This document shows positions 1 through 7,335 of a stretch of 49,207 bases of DNA, in pieces (the first letter of the stretch is position 1; every line of letters starts with the position of its first letter). Source of the stretch: Kitasatospora sp. Root107. Lineage in GTDB: Bacteria; Actinomycetota; Actinomycetes; Streptomycetales; Streptomycetaceae. The stretch covers positions 79,766 through 128,972 of the forward strand of contig NZ_LMCT01000012.1 in assembly GCF_001424875.1 (NCBI RefSeq), written 5' to 3'. Position numbers and translations under genes: made by a program. Under the pieces are notes generated by a model. The model worked only from the letters and a program-made list of their open reading frames with translations. It was not told the origin of the DNA and ran no database searches.

Positions 1-32
1 GCTGACCTGCGGCGCCCTGCTCGGCCCGGCGC

Positions 33-989
33 TCAGTCGTGGTCGAGCAGGCGGCCCCGCCGGGACAGTACGAAGTCCCGGAAGGCCGCCACCGGCGGGG
101 TGAGCGGACGGCCCGTCACCCAGGCCAGGCCGATCGCCCGGCGGGTGCGGGGCGAGGTGACCTCCAGCTCCACCACACCGGGCCGGGGCACCAGGGCCGG
201 GGGCAGCAGGGCCACCCCGAGCCCGGCCGCGACCAGCCCGCGCAGGGTCTCCGCCTCCTCCCCCTCGAACGCGATCCGCGGCGAGAAGCCCGCCTCCGCG
301 CAGAAGCCGTCGGTGATCACCCGCAGGCCGTACCCCTCCTCGACCGCGACGAACGGCTCCTCGGCCACCTCCGCCAGCCTGATCCGGCGCCGCCCGGCCA
401 GCCGGTGGTCGGCCGGGACGGCCAGGTACAGCCGCTGCTCGTCCAGCGGACGGGTCGTCAGGTCAGGGTCGTCCGGCAGCGGCGAGACCAGGCAGAGATC
501 CAGCTCCCCCGCCCGCAGCCGCTCCAGCATCGCCGCCACGTAGTCCTGCACCAGCTGGAACCTGACCTGTGGATGCCCGACCCGGAAGCCGCGCAGCAGC
601 GCCGGGACGGCGTCCGACCCCATCGTGTGCAGGAAGCCGAACGCCACCCGGCCGACCGCCGGATCGGCCTCCGCCCTGGCCGCCTCCGCCCCGCGCTCCA
701 GCTCGGCCAGCGCCCGCTCGACCGAACCGAGCAGCATCCGCCCGGCCCGGGTCAGCCGCACCGTCCGCCCCTGCCGGGCCAGCAGCTGCACCCCGAGCTC
801 CGCCTCCAGCCGGGCCACCGAGCGGGACAGCGTCGGCTGCGGCATCCCGAGCAGCTGGGCCGCCTGGGTCACGTGCTCCAGCCGCGCCACCGCCGCGAAC
901 TGCGCCAACTGTGGGGCGAGCAGGGCGAGATCGGTCTCCGGGCCGAGGTCGGCCAGGGTCGGCGGCGGTGAGCTGCTCTCATACGGCAT
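33..989 (-). CDS. LysR-family transcriptional regulator
   Basis: A 318-residue LysR-type regulator. The winged helix-turn-helix lies at about residues 25-85, with the typical pattern TQAAQLLGMPQPTLSRSVAR followed by LEAELGVQLLAR. The rest (about 110-310) fits the periplasmic-binding-like effector domain. I chose the ATG at 989 (MPYESSS) because the domain begins soon after it; the reading frame stays open to 1238, but that extension crosses the divergent gene and looks non-coding. The gene is divergent from an MFS exporter 64 bases away, the usual arrangement for a LysR protein controlling its neighbour, and a dyad sits between them. The effector cannot be read from sequence. Confidence 0.9.
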   Translation of the reverse strand: MPYESSSPPPTLADLGPETDLALLAPQLAQFAAVARLEHVTQAAQLLGMPQPTLSRSVARLEAELGVQLLARQGRTVRLTRAGRMLLGSVERALAELERGAEAARAEADPAVGRVAFGFLHTMGSDAVPALLRGFRVGHPQVRFQLVQDYVAAMLERLRAGELDLCLVSPLPDDPDLTTRPLDEQRLYLAVPADHRLAGRRRIRLAEVAEEPFVAVEEGYGLRVITDGFCAEAGFSPRIAFEGEEAETLRGLVAAGLGVALLPPALVPRPGVVELEVTSPRTRRAIGLAWVTGRPLTPPVAAFRDFVLSRRGRLLDHD

Positions 990-990
990 G

Positions 991-1014
991 GCATGAATTA
1001 TCGATGAATCATGC
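991..1014. promoter_or_regulatory. Candidate LysR operator dyad
   Basis: A 24-base imperfect palindrome centred on ATCGAT in which 10 of 12 base pairs match. The arms begin GCATGAATT and end GAATCATGC. It is AT-rich in a GC-rich background, contains the T-N11-A spacing of LysR boxes, and lies in the 64-base gap between the divergent regulator and MFS gene. Binding by the adjacent LysR protein is inferred from position and form. Confidence 0.65.
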
Positions 1015-1053
1015 ATTGGACGCATCAGTGACCCGCCCCCTAACTTCACTTCC

Positions 1054-2346
1054 ATGCCGCCTGCCAGTACCGGGGCATCCGCAGTCGAGCTGCCGGGTGC
1101 CCTTCCCCAGTCGTCCCCTGCCGCCGCCACTCCCACTTCGGCCGACACCAGGCACCGCCCCGGTGACCGCGCCTTCCGGCGCGCCAACCTGGCGCTGTTC
1201 GCCGCCGGAATCGCCACCTTCGTCCTGCTGTACTCCACCCAGGGCCTGCTGCCGCTGCTCTCCGCCGACCTCGGCCTGACACCCGGTCAGGCCAGCTGGA
1301 CCGCCTCGGCGGCCACCCTCGGGCTCGCCCTGGCGCTGCTCCCGGCCAGCGCGCTGTCCGACCGGTACGGGCGGACGGCGGTGATGACCGCCTCGATGCT
1401 GGCCGCCGCCGGGATCGCCCTGGCGCTGCCGTTCGCACCGAACCTCACCACCCTGGTGCTCCTCCGCGCCGTCCAGGGCGCCGCCCTCGCCGGGCTGCCC
1501 GCCACCGCGATGGCGTACCTGGCCGAGGAGATCCACCCAAGCGCACTGGCCTCCGCGATGGGCCTGTACGTCGCGGGCAACAGCATCGGCGGCATGGGCG
1601 GCCGGCTCGCATCCGGCTGGGCGGGCGCCGCCTGGGGCTGGCGCTGGGGCCTGGCCGTCTCAGCAGCCCTCGCGTTGGCCGCCGCGCTCGCCTTCCGGCT
1701 GCTGATCCCCGCCGCCCGGCAGTTCCGGCGCACCCCGCTGGACGCCCGCGCGCTGGCCCGCACCGTCACCGGCCATCTGCGCAACCCGCTGCTGCTCCGG
1801 CTCTACGGGCTCGGCCTGCTCTTCATGGCCGTCTTCGGCGCGGTCTACACCACCGTCGGCTACCGGCTGGTCGCCGCCCCGTTCGACCTCCCCGAGTCGG
1901 TGGCCGCCTCGATCTTCGTGGTCTACCTGGTCGGCACCCTCTCCTCAGCCGGCGCCGGCCGCCTGGTCGGCCGCCTCGGCCGACGCGGCACCCTCTACGT
2001 CGCGATCGGCACCACCACCGCCGGCCTGCTGCTCTCGCTCTCCGACACCCTGGCCGGCGTCCTGCTCGGCCTGACCCTGATCACCGCGGGCTTCTTCGCC
2101 GGCCACGCCACCGCCTCCTCCTCGGTCGGCCGCACCGCCACCGAGGGCCGCGCCCAGGCCTCCGCCCTCTACCTGATCGCCTACTACCTCGGCAACAGCC
2201 TCGGCGGCACCCTCGGCGCCGACGCCTACCACTCCACCGGCTGGCCCGGCACCGCCACCGTCGGCCTCACCGCGATGACCCTGGCCGCCGGCGTCACCCT
2301 CTACGCCACCCGCAAGGCCATGGCCGTCCGTACACTCCGGGCATGA
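1054..2346 (+). CDS. MFS transporter, drug/metabolite exporter type
   Basis: A 430-residue major facilitator protein with about 12 hydrophobic segments after a polar N-terminal tail of roughly 45 residues. The loop between helices 2 and 3 carries the family motif (SDRYGRTAVMT). The RGxQG-like stretch LLRAVQGAALAGLPATAMAY matches proton-driven exporters of the YnfM/arabinose-efflux kind. No strong ribosome binding site precedes the ATG, so a start further in is possible. Its likely controller is the divergent LysR gene. Substrate unknown. Confidence 0.85.
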   Translation: MPPASTGASAVELPGALPQSSPAAATPTSADTRHRPGDRAFRRANLALFAAGIATFVLLYSTQGLLPLLSADLGLTPGQASWTASAATLGLALALLPASALSDRYGRTAVMTASMLAAAGIALALPFAPNLTTLVLLRAVQGAALAGLPATAMAYLAEEIHPSALASAMGLYVAGNSIGGMGGRLASGWAGAAWGWRWGLAVSAALALAAALAFRLLIPAARQFRRTPLDARALARTVTGHLRNPLLLRLYGLGLLFMAVFGAVYTTVGYRLVAAPFDLPESVAASIFVVYLVGTLSSAGAGRLVGRLGRRGTLYVAIGTTTAGLLLSLSDTLAGVLLGLTLITAGFFAGHATASSSVGRTATEGRAQASALYLIAYYLGNSLGGTLGADAYHSTGWPGTATVGLTAMTLAAGVTLYATRKAMAVRTLRA

Positions 2347-2821
2347 GCCCCGCCCCGGCCGCGTACGCCCGGCTTCGCAAGATCGCCGACCGGCTTCCGA
2401 CGGTGCCAGGAATCGGCAGGACGGAGATCGCGAACGGCGTGATCGTCATGACGCTGCCACCGGTCCTGCGCCACGAACTCGCCGTACTCAGGCTGGCGCG
2501 CCAGTTGAACGCACAGCTCCCAGGCACGCACCCCGGCCACATCGCGCACCCCGGCGCCGACCTCCCGCGCTTCTTCCCCACGAGGTAGTGCTGGTGGTCG
2601 AGATCGTCTCCAAGTCCAACCCCGAGACCGACTACCAGAACAAGGTCCGCGACTACGCCGCCATGGGCATCCCGCTCTACCTGTTGGTCGACCCCCGAGA
2701 GGGCACCGGCATCGTGTACTCCCAGCCCGGATACGCCTCCCGGGAGAAGTTCGTCTTCGGCGACACCGTCCTGGTCGGCCCGTGGTCGATCGACACCAGC
2801 GGACTGCTCACCTACGCCTGA
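2343..2821 (+). pseudogene. Uma2-family (restriction-endonuclease-like) protein, broken
   Basis: Two reading frames together cover the ends of a Uma2/DUF820 protein. The first (2343-2588) gives the N-terminal half, with ANGVIVMTLPPVLRHE, and stops at TAG after HPGADLPRFFPTR. The second (from about 2579, frame +1 to the first) begins HEVVLVVEIVSKSNPETDY and carries the PD-(D/E)xK-like motif EIVSKSNP...DYQNKVRDYAAMGIPLYLLVDP to the natural C-terminus. The segment of some 30-40 residues (RPDVMV region) normally lying between GADLP and the EVVLVVE strand is missing and the frame changes at the join, so an internal deletion most likely killed the gene. It abuts the MFS gene (ATGA-type overlap at 2343). 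Confidence 0.7.
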
Positions 2822-2892
2822 GCGGCGCATCCGATCGGGCCACCATGGGTAGGCAACGGGTGCCGCAGCCCCGAGAGTTGGGATCGCCCGCC

Positions 2893-3114
2893 ATGCGCAG
2901 GGACCAGGACAAGACCGCCGAGCTGGACGCGTTCATCGGCTTCGCCGCCGGACTGCTCACCGCCCTGGTGACCGCACTGGCCCTGGCCGGGCTCGCCGAA
3001 CTGGTCACGGTCGGGCCGGGGTGGCGGCAGGTCGGGTACGGGCTGATCGCGGCAGCCGGGCTGACCGGCACGGTGGCCGCCTACCTACGGCTGCGCACCC
3101 GCCGGGCGCCCTGA
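2893..3114 (+). CDS. Small membrane protein, two transmembrane segments
   Basis: A 73-residue protein. A charged N-terminus (MRRDQDKTAELD) is followed by two hydrophobic segments at about residues 14-36 and 45-63 and a basic tail ending RTRRAP. I do not recognise the family. The ATG at 2893 is the best placed start; an in-frame ATG at 2845 would add 16 residues with no hydrophobic or conserved character. The stop codon lies inside a hairpin shared with the convergent deoA gene. Confidence 0.6.
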   Translation: MRRDQDKTAELDAFIGFAAGLLTALVTALALAGLAELVTVGPGWRQVGYGLIAAAGLTGTVAAYLRLRTRRAP

Positions 3115-3139
3115 CGCCCGCTCACCAGGCGTCAGGGCG
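3107..3139. terminator. Bidirectional terminator hairpin
   Basis: A perfect 12-bp stem (3107-3118 with 3128-3139) and 9-nt loop between convergent ends. It includes the TGA stop of the small membrane protein and lies 7 bases before the deoA stop codon. No U-tract, as is common in streptomycetes. Confidence 0.7.
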
Positions 3140-3146
3140 GGACCAG

Positions 3147-4424
3147 TTACGCGATCCGGTCGAGCACGATCGGGTTCGGCGTGAAGGCGGTGCCCTCGGG
3201 GGCGATGGTGACGCCGCCGGCCAGGGCCTCGATCGCGTAGTCGTAGCGCTCGGGGGTGTCGGTGTGCAGGGTCAGCAGCGGCTGACCCGCCGTCACGCGG
3301 TCGCCCGGCTTGGCGTGCATCTCGACGCCCGCGCCGGCCTGCACCGGGTCCTCCTTGCGGGCTCGGCCGGCGCCCAGGCGCCAGGCGCAGACGCCGACCG
3401 CGTAGGCGTCCAGGCCGGTCAGCACGCCGGTGGCGGAGGCGGTGATCACGTGCTGCTCGCGGGCCACCGGGAGCGGGGCGTCCACGTCGCCGCCCTGGGC
3501 GGAGATCATCCGGCGCCAGTGGTCCATCGCGGAGCCGTCCCGCAGCGCGTCGGCCGGGTCCTTGCCGTGCACGCCGGCCGCCGCGAGCATCTCGCGGGCC
3601 AGCGCCAGGGTCAGCTCGACCACGTCGGCGGGGCCGCCGCCGGCCAGCACCTCGACCGACTCGCGGACCTCCAGCGCGTTGCCGGCGGTGAGGCCGAGCG
3701 GGGTGGACATGTCGGTGAGCAGCGCGACGGTGTTGACCCCGGCGGCGGTGCCCAGGCCGACCATGGTGCGGGCCAGCTCCTGGGCGTCGGCCAGGTTCTT
3801 CATGAAGGCGCCGGAGCCGACCTTCACATCGAGGACCAGCGCACCCGTCCCCTCGGCGATCTTCTTGGACATGATCGAGGAGGCGATCAGCGGGATCGCC
3901 TCGACCGTGCCGGTCACGTCGCGCAGGGCGTAGAGCTTCTTGTCGGCCGGGGCGAGGCCGTCACCGGCGGCGCAGATCACCGCTCCGGCATCGCGCAGCA
4001 CCGACATCATCTCCTCGTTGGAGAGCAGCGCCCGCCAGCCGGGGATGGACTCGAGCTTGTCCAGGGTGCCGCCGGTGTGGCCGAGGCCGCGGCCGGAGAG
4101 CTGCGGGACGGCCGCGCCGCAGGCGGCGACCAGCGGGGCCAGCGGGAGGGTGATCTTGTCGCCGACGCCGCCGGTGGAGTGCTTGTCGGAGGTCGGGACA
4201 CCGAGCGCGGAGAAGTCCATCCGGACGCCGGAGCGGATCATCGCGTCGGTCCAGCGGCTGATCTCGCGCAGGTTCATGCCGTTCAGCAGGATCGCCATGG
4301 CCAGCGCGGACATCTGCTCGTCGGCGACCTCGCCACGGGTGTAGGCGTCGATCACCCAGTCGATCTGAGGGTCGGTCAGCTCGCCGCGGTCGCGCTTGGT
4401 CCTGATGACGGAGGGGGCGTCCAT
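3147..4424 (-). CDS. deoA: Thymidine phosphorylase
   Basis: A 425-residue protein that splits thymidine and deoxyuridine with phosphate to base plus deoxyribose 1-phosphate, in the cytosol. The glycosyl-transferase family-3 helical region (MDAPSVIRTKRDRGELTDPQ) leads into the phosphate-binding loop KHSTGGVGDK. SGRGLGHTGGTLDKLES, SSIMSKKIAEG and LDVKVGSGAFMK are further pyrimidine-phosphorylase signatures, followed by the C-terminal alpha/beta domain. The ATG at 4424 has GGAG about 9 bases upstream; longer frames to 4496 run into a hairpin and are rejected. It sits 97 bases downstream of cdd in the same direction, with a hairpin and a candidate operator in the gap, so it may be transcribed partly on its own. 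Confidence 0.95.
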   Translation of the reverse strand: MDAPSVIRTKRDRGELTDPQIDWVIDAYTRGEVADEQMSALAMAILLNGMNLREISRWTDAMIRSGVRMDFSALGVPTSDKHSTGGVGDKITLPLAPLVAACGAAVPQLSGRGLGHTGGTLDKLESIPGWRALLSNEEMMSVLRDAGAVICAAGDGLAPADKKLYALRDVTGTVEAIPLIASSIMSKKIAEGTGALVLDVKVGSGAFMKNLADAQELARTMVGLGTAAGVNTVALLTDMSTPLGLTAGNALEVRESVEVLAGGGPADVVELTLALAREMLAAAGVHGKDPADALRDGSAMDHWRRMISAQGGDVDAPLPVAREQHVITASATGVLTGLDAYAVGVCAWRLGAGRARKEDPVQAGAGVEMHAKPGDRVTAGQPLLTLHTDTPERYDYAIEALAGGVTIAPEGTAFTPNPIVLDRIA

Positions 4425-4463
4425 GAGGGTTCTCCAGAAGGTTCGAAGAAGAAGAAATGCGAA

Positions 4464-4498
4464 GAGTGCCGCGGGGGAGCTGATCCCCCGCGACACTC
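4464..4498. terminator. Hairpin between cdd and deoA
   Basis: Arms GAGTGCCGCGGGGG and CCCCCGCGACACTC form a 14-position stem with one mismatch around a 7-nt loop. It lies 40 bases upstream of the deoA start and just downstream, in transcription sense, of the ACGCGCGTA motif. It could end the cdd transcript, attenuate deoA, or act as a processing site. Confidence 0.55.
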
Positions 4499-4510
4499 TA
4501 CGCGCGTAAC
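4497..4510. promoter_or_regulatory. Candidate nucleoside-regulon operator B (deoA)
   Basis: The site reads TCTACGCGCGTAAC on the plus strand. Its reverse complement GTTACGCGCGTAGA differs by one base from the site before the BMP gene (GTAACGCGCGTAGA). It lies 73 bases upstream of the deoA start. Function inferred from recurrence at 10286 and 41486. Confidence 0.5.
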
Positions 4511-4521
4511 TAAAGCGGTAG

Positions 4522-4917
4522 CTAGAGCCGCTCCGGCCCGAACGCGTCCGGCAGGACCTCGCTCATCGGCCGCACTCCGGACGGCAGCTCGACCAGCAGC
4601 GAGGGCCCGCCGTGCTCGTACAGCAGCTGCCGGCAGCGCCCGCACGGCATCAGCAGCTCGCCAGCGCCGTCCACACAGGTGAATGCCACCAGCCGGCCGC
4701 CGCCGCTCGCGTACAGCGCCGAGACCAGCCCGCACTCGGCGCACAGCGCCAGGCCGTACGAGGCGTTCTCCACGTTGCAACCGGTGACCACCCGGCCGTC
4801 GTCCACCAGCGCCGCGGCGCCGACCGGGAACTTGCTATACGGGGCGTACGCACGCCCCATCGCGTCCCGGGCGGCGGTCCTCAGCTGCTCCCAGTCGACC
4901 GGCTGAGCGGTCGTCAC
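4522..4917 (-). CDS. cdd: Cytidine deaminase
   Basis: A 131-residue homotetramer-type cytidine deaminase that converts cytidine and deoxycytidine to uridine forms. Visible motifs: the substrate loop NVENASYG, catalytic CAEC (Zn ligand and proton-shuttle Glu) and the second zinc pair PCGRC. Length matches the small bacterial class. The start is GTG at 4917, which overlaps the stop of the upstream permease by four bases (GTGA), so the two are translationally coupled. It is the last gene of the transporter operon: the imported nucleoside is deaminated, then cleaved by the neighbouring DeoA. Confidence 0.95.
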   Translation of the reverse strand: MTTAQPVDWEQLRTAARDAMGRAYAPYSKFPVGAAALVDDGRVVTGCNVENASYGLALCAECGLVSALYASGGGRLVAFTCVDGAGELLMPCGRCRQLLYEHGGPSLLVELPSGVRPMSEVLPDAFGPERL

Positions 4918-6182
4918 TTGCCCTGCCCGCGGCGGTAGATCTGGCCGTCCGCCTTCGGCATCCGCAGTCGCTGCGAGGCCAGTGCGAGCACCACCAGGGT
5001 GACCACGTACGGGGTGGCCACGATCAGCGCGCGCGGCACCGTGTCGGTGGTGGCGAACCAGGCTGCCAGACCGGCGGCGACCACGAAGCTGATCGCGGCT
5101 CCCCTGAACTGACGCCGGTACAGCTTCCAGAGCGCCAGCAGCGCCATCGCGATCGAGACCGTCAGCAGCAGCACGTGCACCGAGTCGGGGTCGCGCAGCT
5201 GGAGGCTGTCGGTGAAGCCGAACAGGCCGGCACCCATCGCCAGACCGCCAGGCATCCAGTTGCCGAAGATCATCGCGGCCAGACCGATGAAGCCTCGGCC
5301 CTGGGTCATGCCGTCCTTGTAGAAGTGCGCCGCGACCAGCGACAGGTACGCACCGGCCAGACCGGCGAACGCGCCCGAGGCGATGACCGCGAGGTACTTG
5401 TACTTGTAGACGTTGACGCCCAGCGACTCGGCCGCGGTCGGGTTCTCACCGCAGGAGCGCAGCCGCAGACCGAAGACCGTCCGCCAGAGCACGAAGTAGC
5501 TGGCCACGAGGAACACCGCGGCGATCACCACGACCACCGAGAGGTTGGAGACCATGCCGCCGAGGATGCCCGCGACGTCGGAGACCAGGAACCAGTGGTG
5601 CGCCTCGATCGTGTCCAGCCAGTCGGCCAGGCCGGGGATGGTGATGTACGGCAGCGGGTCGGCCGGCGGGGACTGGTTCGCCCCGGCGCCGAAGGCCACG
5701 TAGTCGCGGTAGTAGATCCGGTTGACGTAGGCACAGATGCCGGGGATCAGCAGGTTGATGCCGACACCGGAGACGATGTGGTCGACGCCGAAGGTGACGG
5801 TGACCAGCGCATGCAGCAGACCGCCGAGCGCGCCGCCCGCCATACCGGCGAGCAGGCCGACCCACGGGTTGACCAGGTAACCGGCCCAGGCGCCGCAGAA
5901 GGTGCCGGCGACCATCATGCCTTCGAGGCCGATGTTGACCACACCGGCCCGCTCGGCCCAGAGACCGCCGAGACCGGCCATCGCGATCGGCACCGAGGCG
6001 CCGAGCGCGGCCGTGATCTGCCCGGAGGAGGTCAGGCCGTGGTTGCCGGTGGCCGCGCCGACGGCGGAGAACAGCAGCAGGGCTCCGGCGATCAGCAGCA
6101 GCACGACCGGGACGGTCAGCTTGCCCTTCTTGGCGGGCGAACTGCCCGGCGACTTCGGCCGGGCGACAGTGGCGGTACTCAT
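4914..6182 (-). CDS. Nucleoside ABC transporter permease (second)
   Basis: A 422-residue inner-membrane permease of the BPD_transp_2 group, as in ribose and nucleoside (YufQ/NupQ-like) importers. After a polar Lys/Pro-rich N-terminus (MSTATVARPKSPG) it has about 9-10 hydrophobic segments; GLGGLWAERAGVVNIGLEGM and GENPTAAESLGVNVYKYKY are the conserved ATPase-contact region of this family. The ATG at 6182 overlaps the preceding permease stop (ATGA). It pairs with the permease at 6179-7330 to form the channel. Confidence 0.92.
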   Translation of the reverse strand: MSTATVARPKSPGSSPAKKGKLTVPVVLLLIAGALLLFSAVGAATGNHGLTSSGQITAALGASVPIAMAGLGGLWAERAGVVNIGLEGMMVAGTFCGAWAGYLVNPWVGLLAGMAGGALGGLLHALVTVTFGVDHIVSGVGINLLIPGICAYVNRIYYRDYVAFGAGANQSPPADPLPYITIPGLADWLDTIEAHHWFLVSDVAGILGGMVSNLSVVVVIAAVFLVASYFVLWRTVFGLRLRSCGENPTAAESLGVNVYKYKYLAVIASGAFAGLAGAYLSLVAAHFYKDGMTQGRGFIGLAAMIFGNWMPGGLAMGAGLFGFTDSLQLRDPDSVHVLLLTVSIAMALLALWKLYRRQFRGAAISFVVAAGLAAWFATTDTVPRALIVATPYVVTLVVLALASQRLRMPKADGQIYRRGQGK

Positions 6183-7330
6183 GCGGCCACCTCCTTCTTG
6201 GCAGCGGCGGCCTGAGCGGCCAGCTCGGCGCCGACCTTCTGCTGCTGGCGCTTGAGGCCGTAGCGGCGGACCAGCTCGTAGGCGACGACGACACAGATGA
6301 CGATGGTGCCCTGCATGACGTTGACGATCTCCTGCGGGTAGCCACCCTGGAGCGGCAACTGAGTACCCGCCACGTCGAGGAACGCGAACAGCAGCGCCGA
6401 GAAGGCGATGCCGATCGGCGAGTTGCGGCCGAGCAGGGCGACCGAGATGCCGATGAAGCCCAGACCCGGCTGGATGTTCTGCCCGAAGTAGTAGGAGCTC
6501 GTCATCAGTTCGGGCAGGCCGATCAGGCCGGCGATCCCGCCGGAGACCACCATCGAGGTGATCACCATGCGCTTGACGTTCACGCCCGAGGCGGTGGCGG
6601 CGCTCTCCGAGCGGCCGGTGGCGCGCAGGTCGAAGCCGAACCGGGTCCGGCTCAGGGTGAACTGGAAGAGGACGCCGACCAGGATCGCGATCACGACGAA
6701 GCCCCAGAGGGTGCCACCGGCGGTCTCGATGGTGAAGAAGTGGCTGGAGGCCGAGATCGGATCGGTCTGGATCGCGTTGGTGGCGGTGCCCTTGTCCGGG
6801 GCGAAGACGCCCGGCACCAGCAGCAGACCGACCACGGCGGTCGCGATGGCGTTCAGCATGATGGTCGAGATGACCTCGCTGACGCCCCGGTAGACCTTGA
6901 GCAGACCGGCGATGCTCGCCCACATGCCACCGACCAGCATCGCGGTCACCAGCAGCAGCGGGACCTGCAGGACGGCCGGCAGGTCGACCTGGCTGCCGAC
7001 GAAGGCGGCGAACAGCACGCCCAGCTTGTACTGGCCGTCGACGCCGATGTTGAAGAGGTTCATCCGGAAGGCGAACGCGGCGGCGGCACCGGCCAGGTAG
7101 TAGACGGTGGCCCGGTTGAGGGTCAGCACCTGGCCGTCCGAGGCGGTCCCGTAGGAGAACATCACGTCGAACGCCTTGAACGGCTCCTTACCGGAGACCG
7201 CCAGCAGAACGGCACAGATCACCACCGAGAGCAGCACGGCCAGCACGGGGGCGGCCAGGCCGAGCACGATCTTCTCGGTGTCGAACCGCTTCTTGGCCGC
7301 CGGCTTGGCGGCGGATTTGGGACTGGTCAT
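6179..7330 (-). CDS. Nucleoside ABC transporter permease (first)
   Basis: A 383-residue permease of the BPD_transp_2 family. A basic N-terminal stretch (KSAAKPAAKKRFDTEK) is followed by about 8-9 membrane segments. NLFNIGVDGQYKLGVLFAAF and ATGRSESAATASGVNVKR are the counterparts of the motifs in its partner permease. GGGGGAG lies before the ATG at 7330. It starts 5 bases after the ATPase stop and overlaps the second permease, so all are co-translated. Confidence 0.92.
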   Translation of the reverse strand: MTSPKSAAKPAAKKRFDTEKIVLGLAAPVLAVLLSVVICAVLLAVSGKEPFKAFDVMFSYGTASDGQVLTLNRATVYYLAGAAAAFAFRMNLFNIGVDGQYKLGVLFAAFVGSQVDLPAVLQVPLLLVTAMLVGGMWASIAGLLKVYRGVSEVISTIMLNAIATAVVGLLLVPGVFAPDKGTATNAIQTDPISASSHFFTIETAGGTLWGFVVIAILVGVLFQFTLSRTRFGFDLRATGRSESAATASGVNVKRMVITSMVVSGGIAGLIGLPELMTSSYYFGQNIQPGLGFIGISVALLGRNSPIGIAFSALLFAFLDVAGTQLPLQGGYPQEIVNVMQGTIVICVVVAYELVRRYGLKRQQQKVGAELAAQAAAAKKEVAA

Positions 7331-7335
7331 GTGGG

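Noticed and set aside
3021..4682. 553-codon plus-strand open frame over deoA and cdd
   Set aside because: Antisense shadow of deoA: rich in Gly/Ala/Val/Arg with no recognisable domain, while the minus frame holds all deoA motifs.
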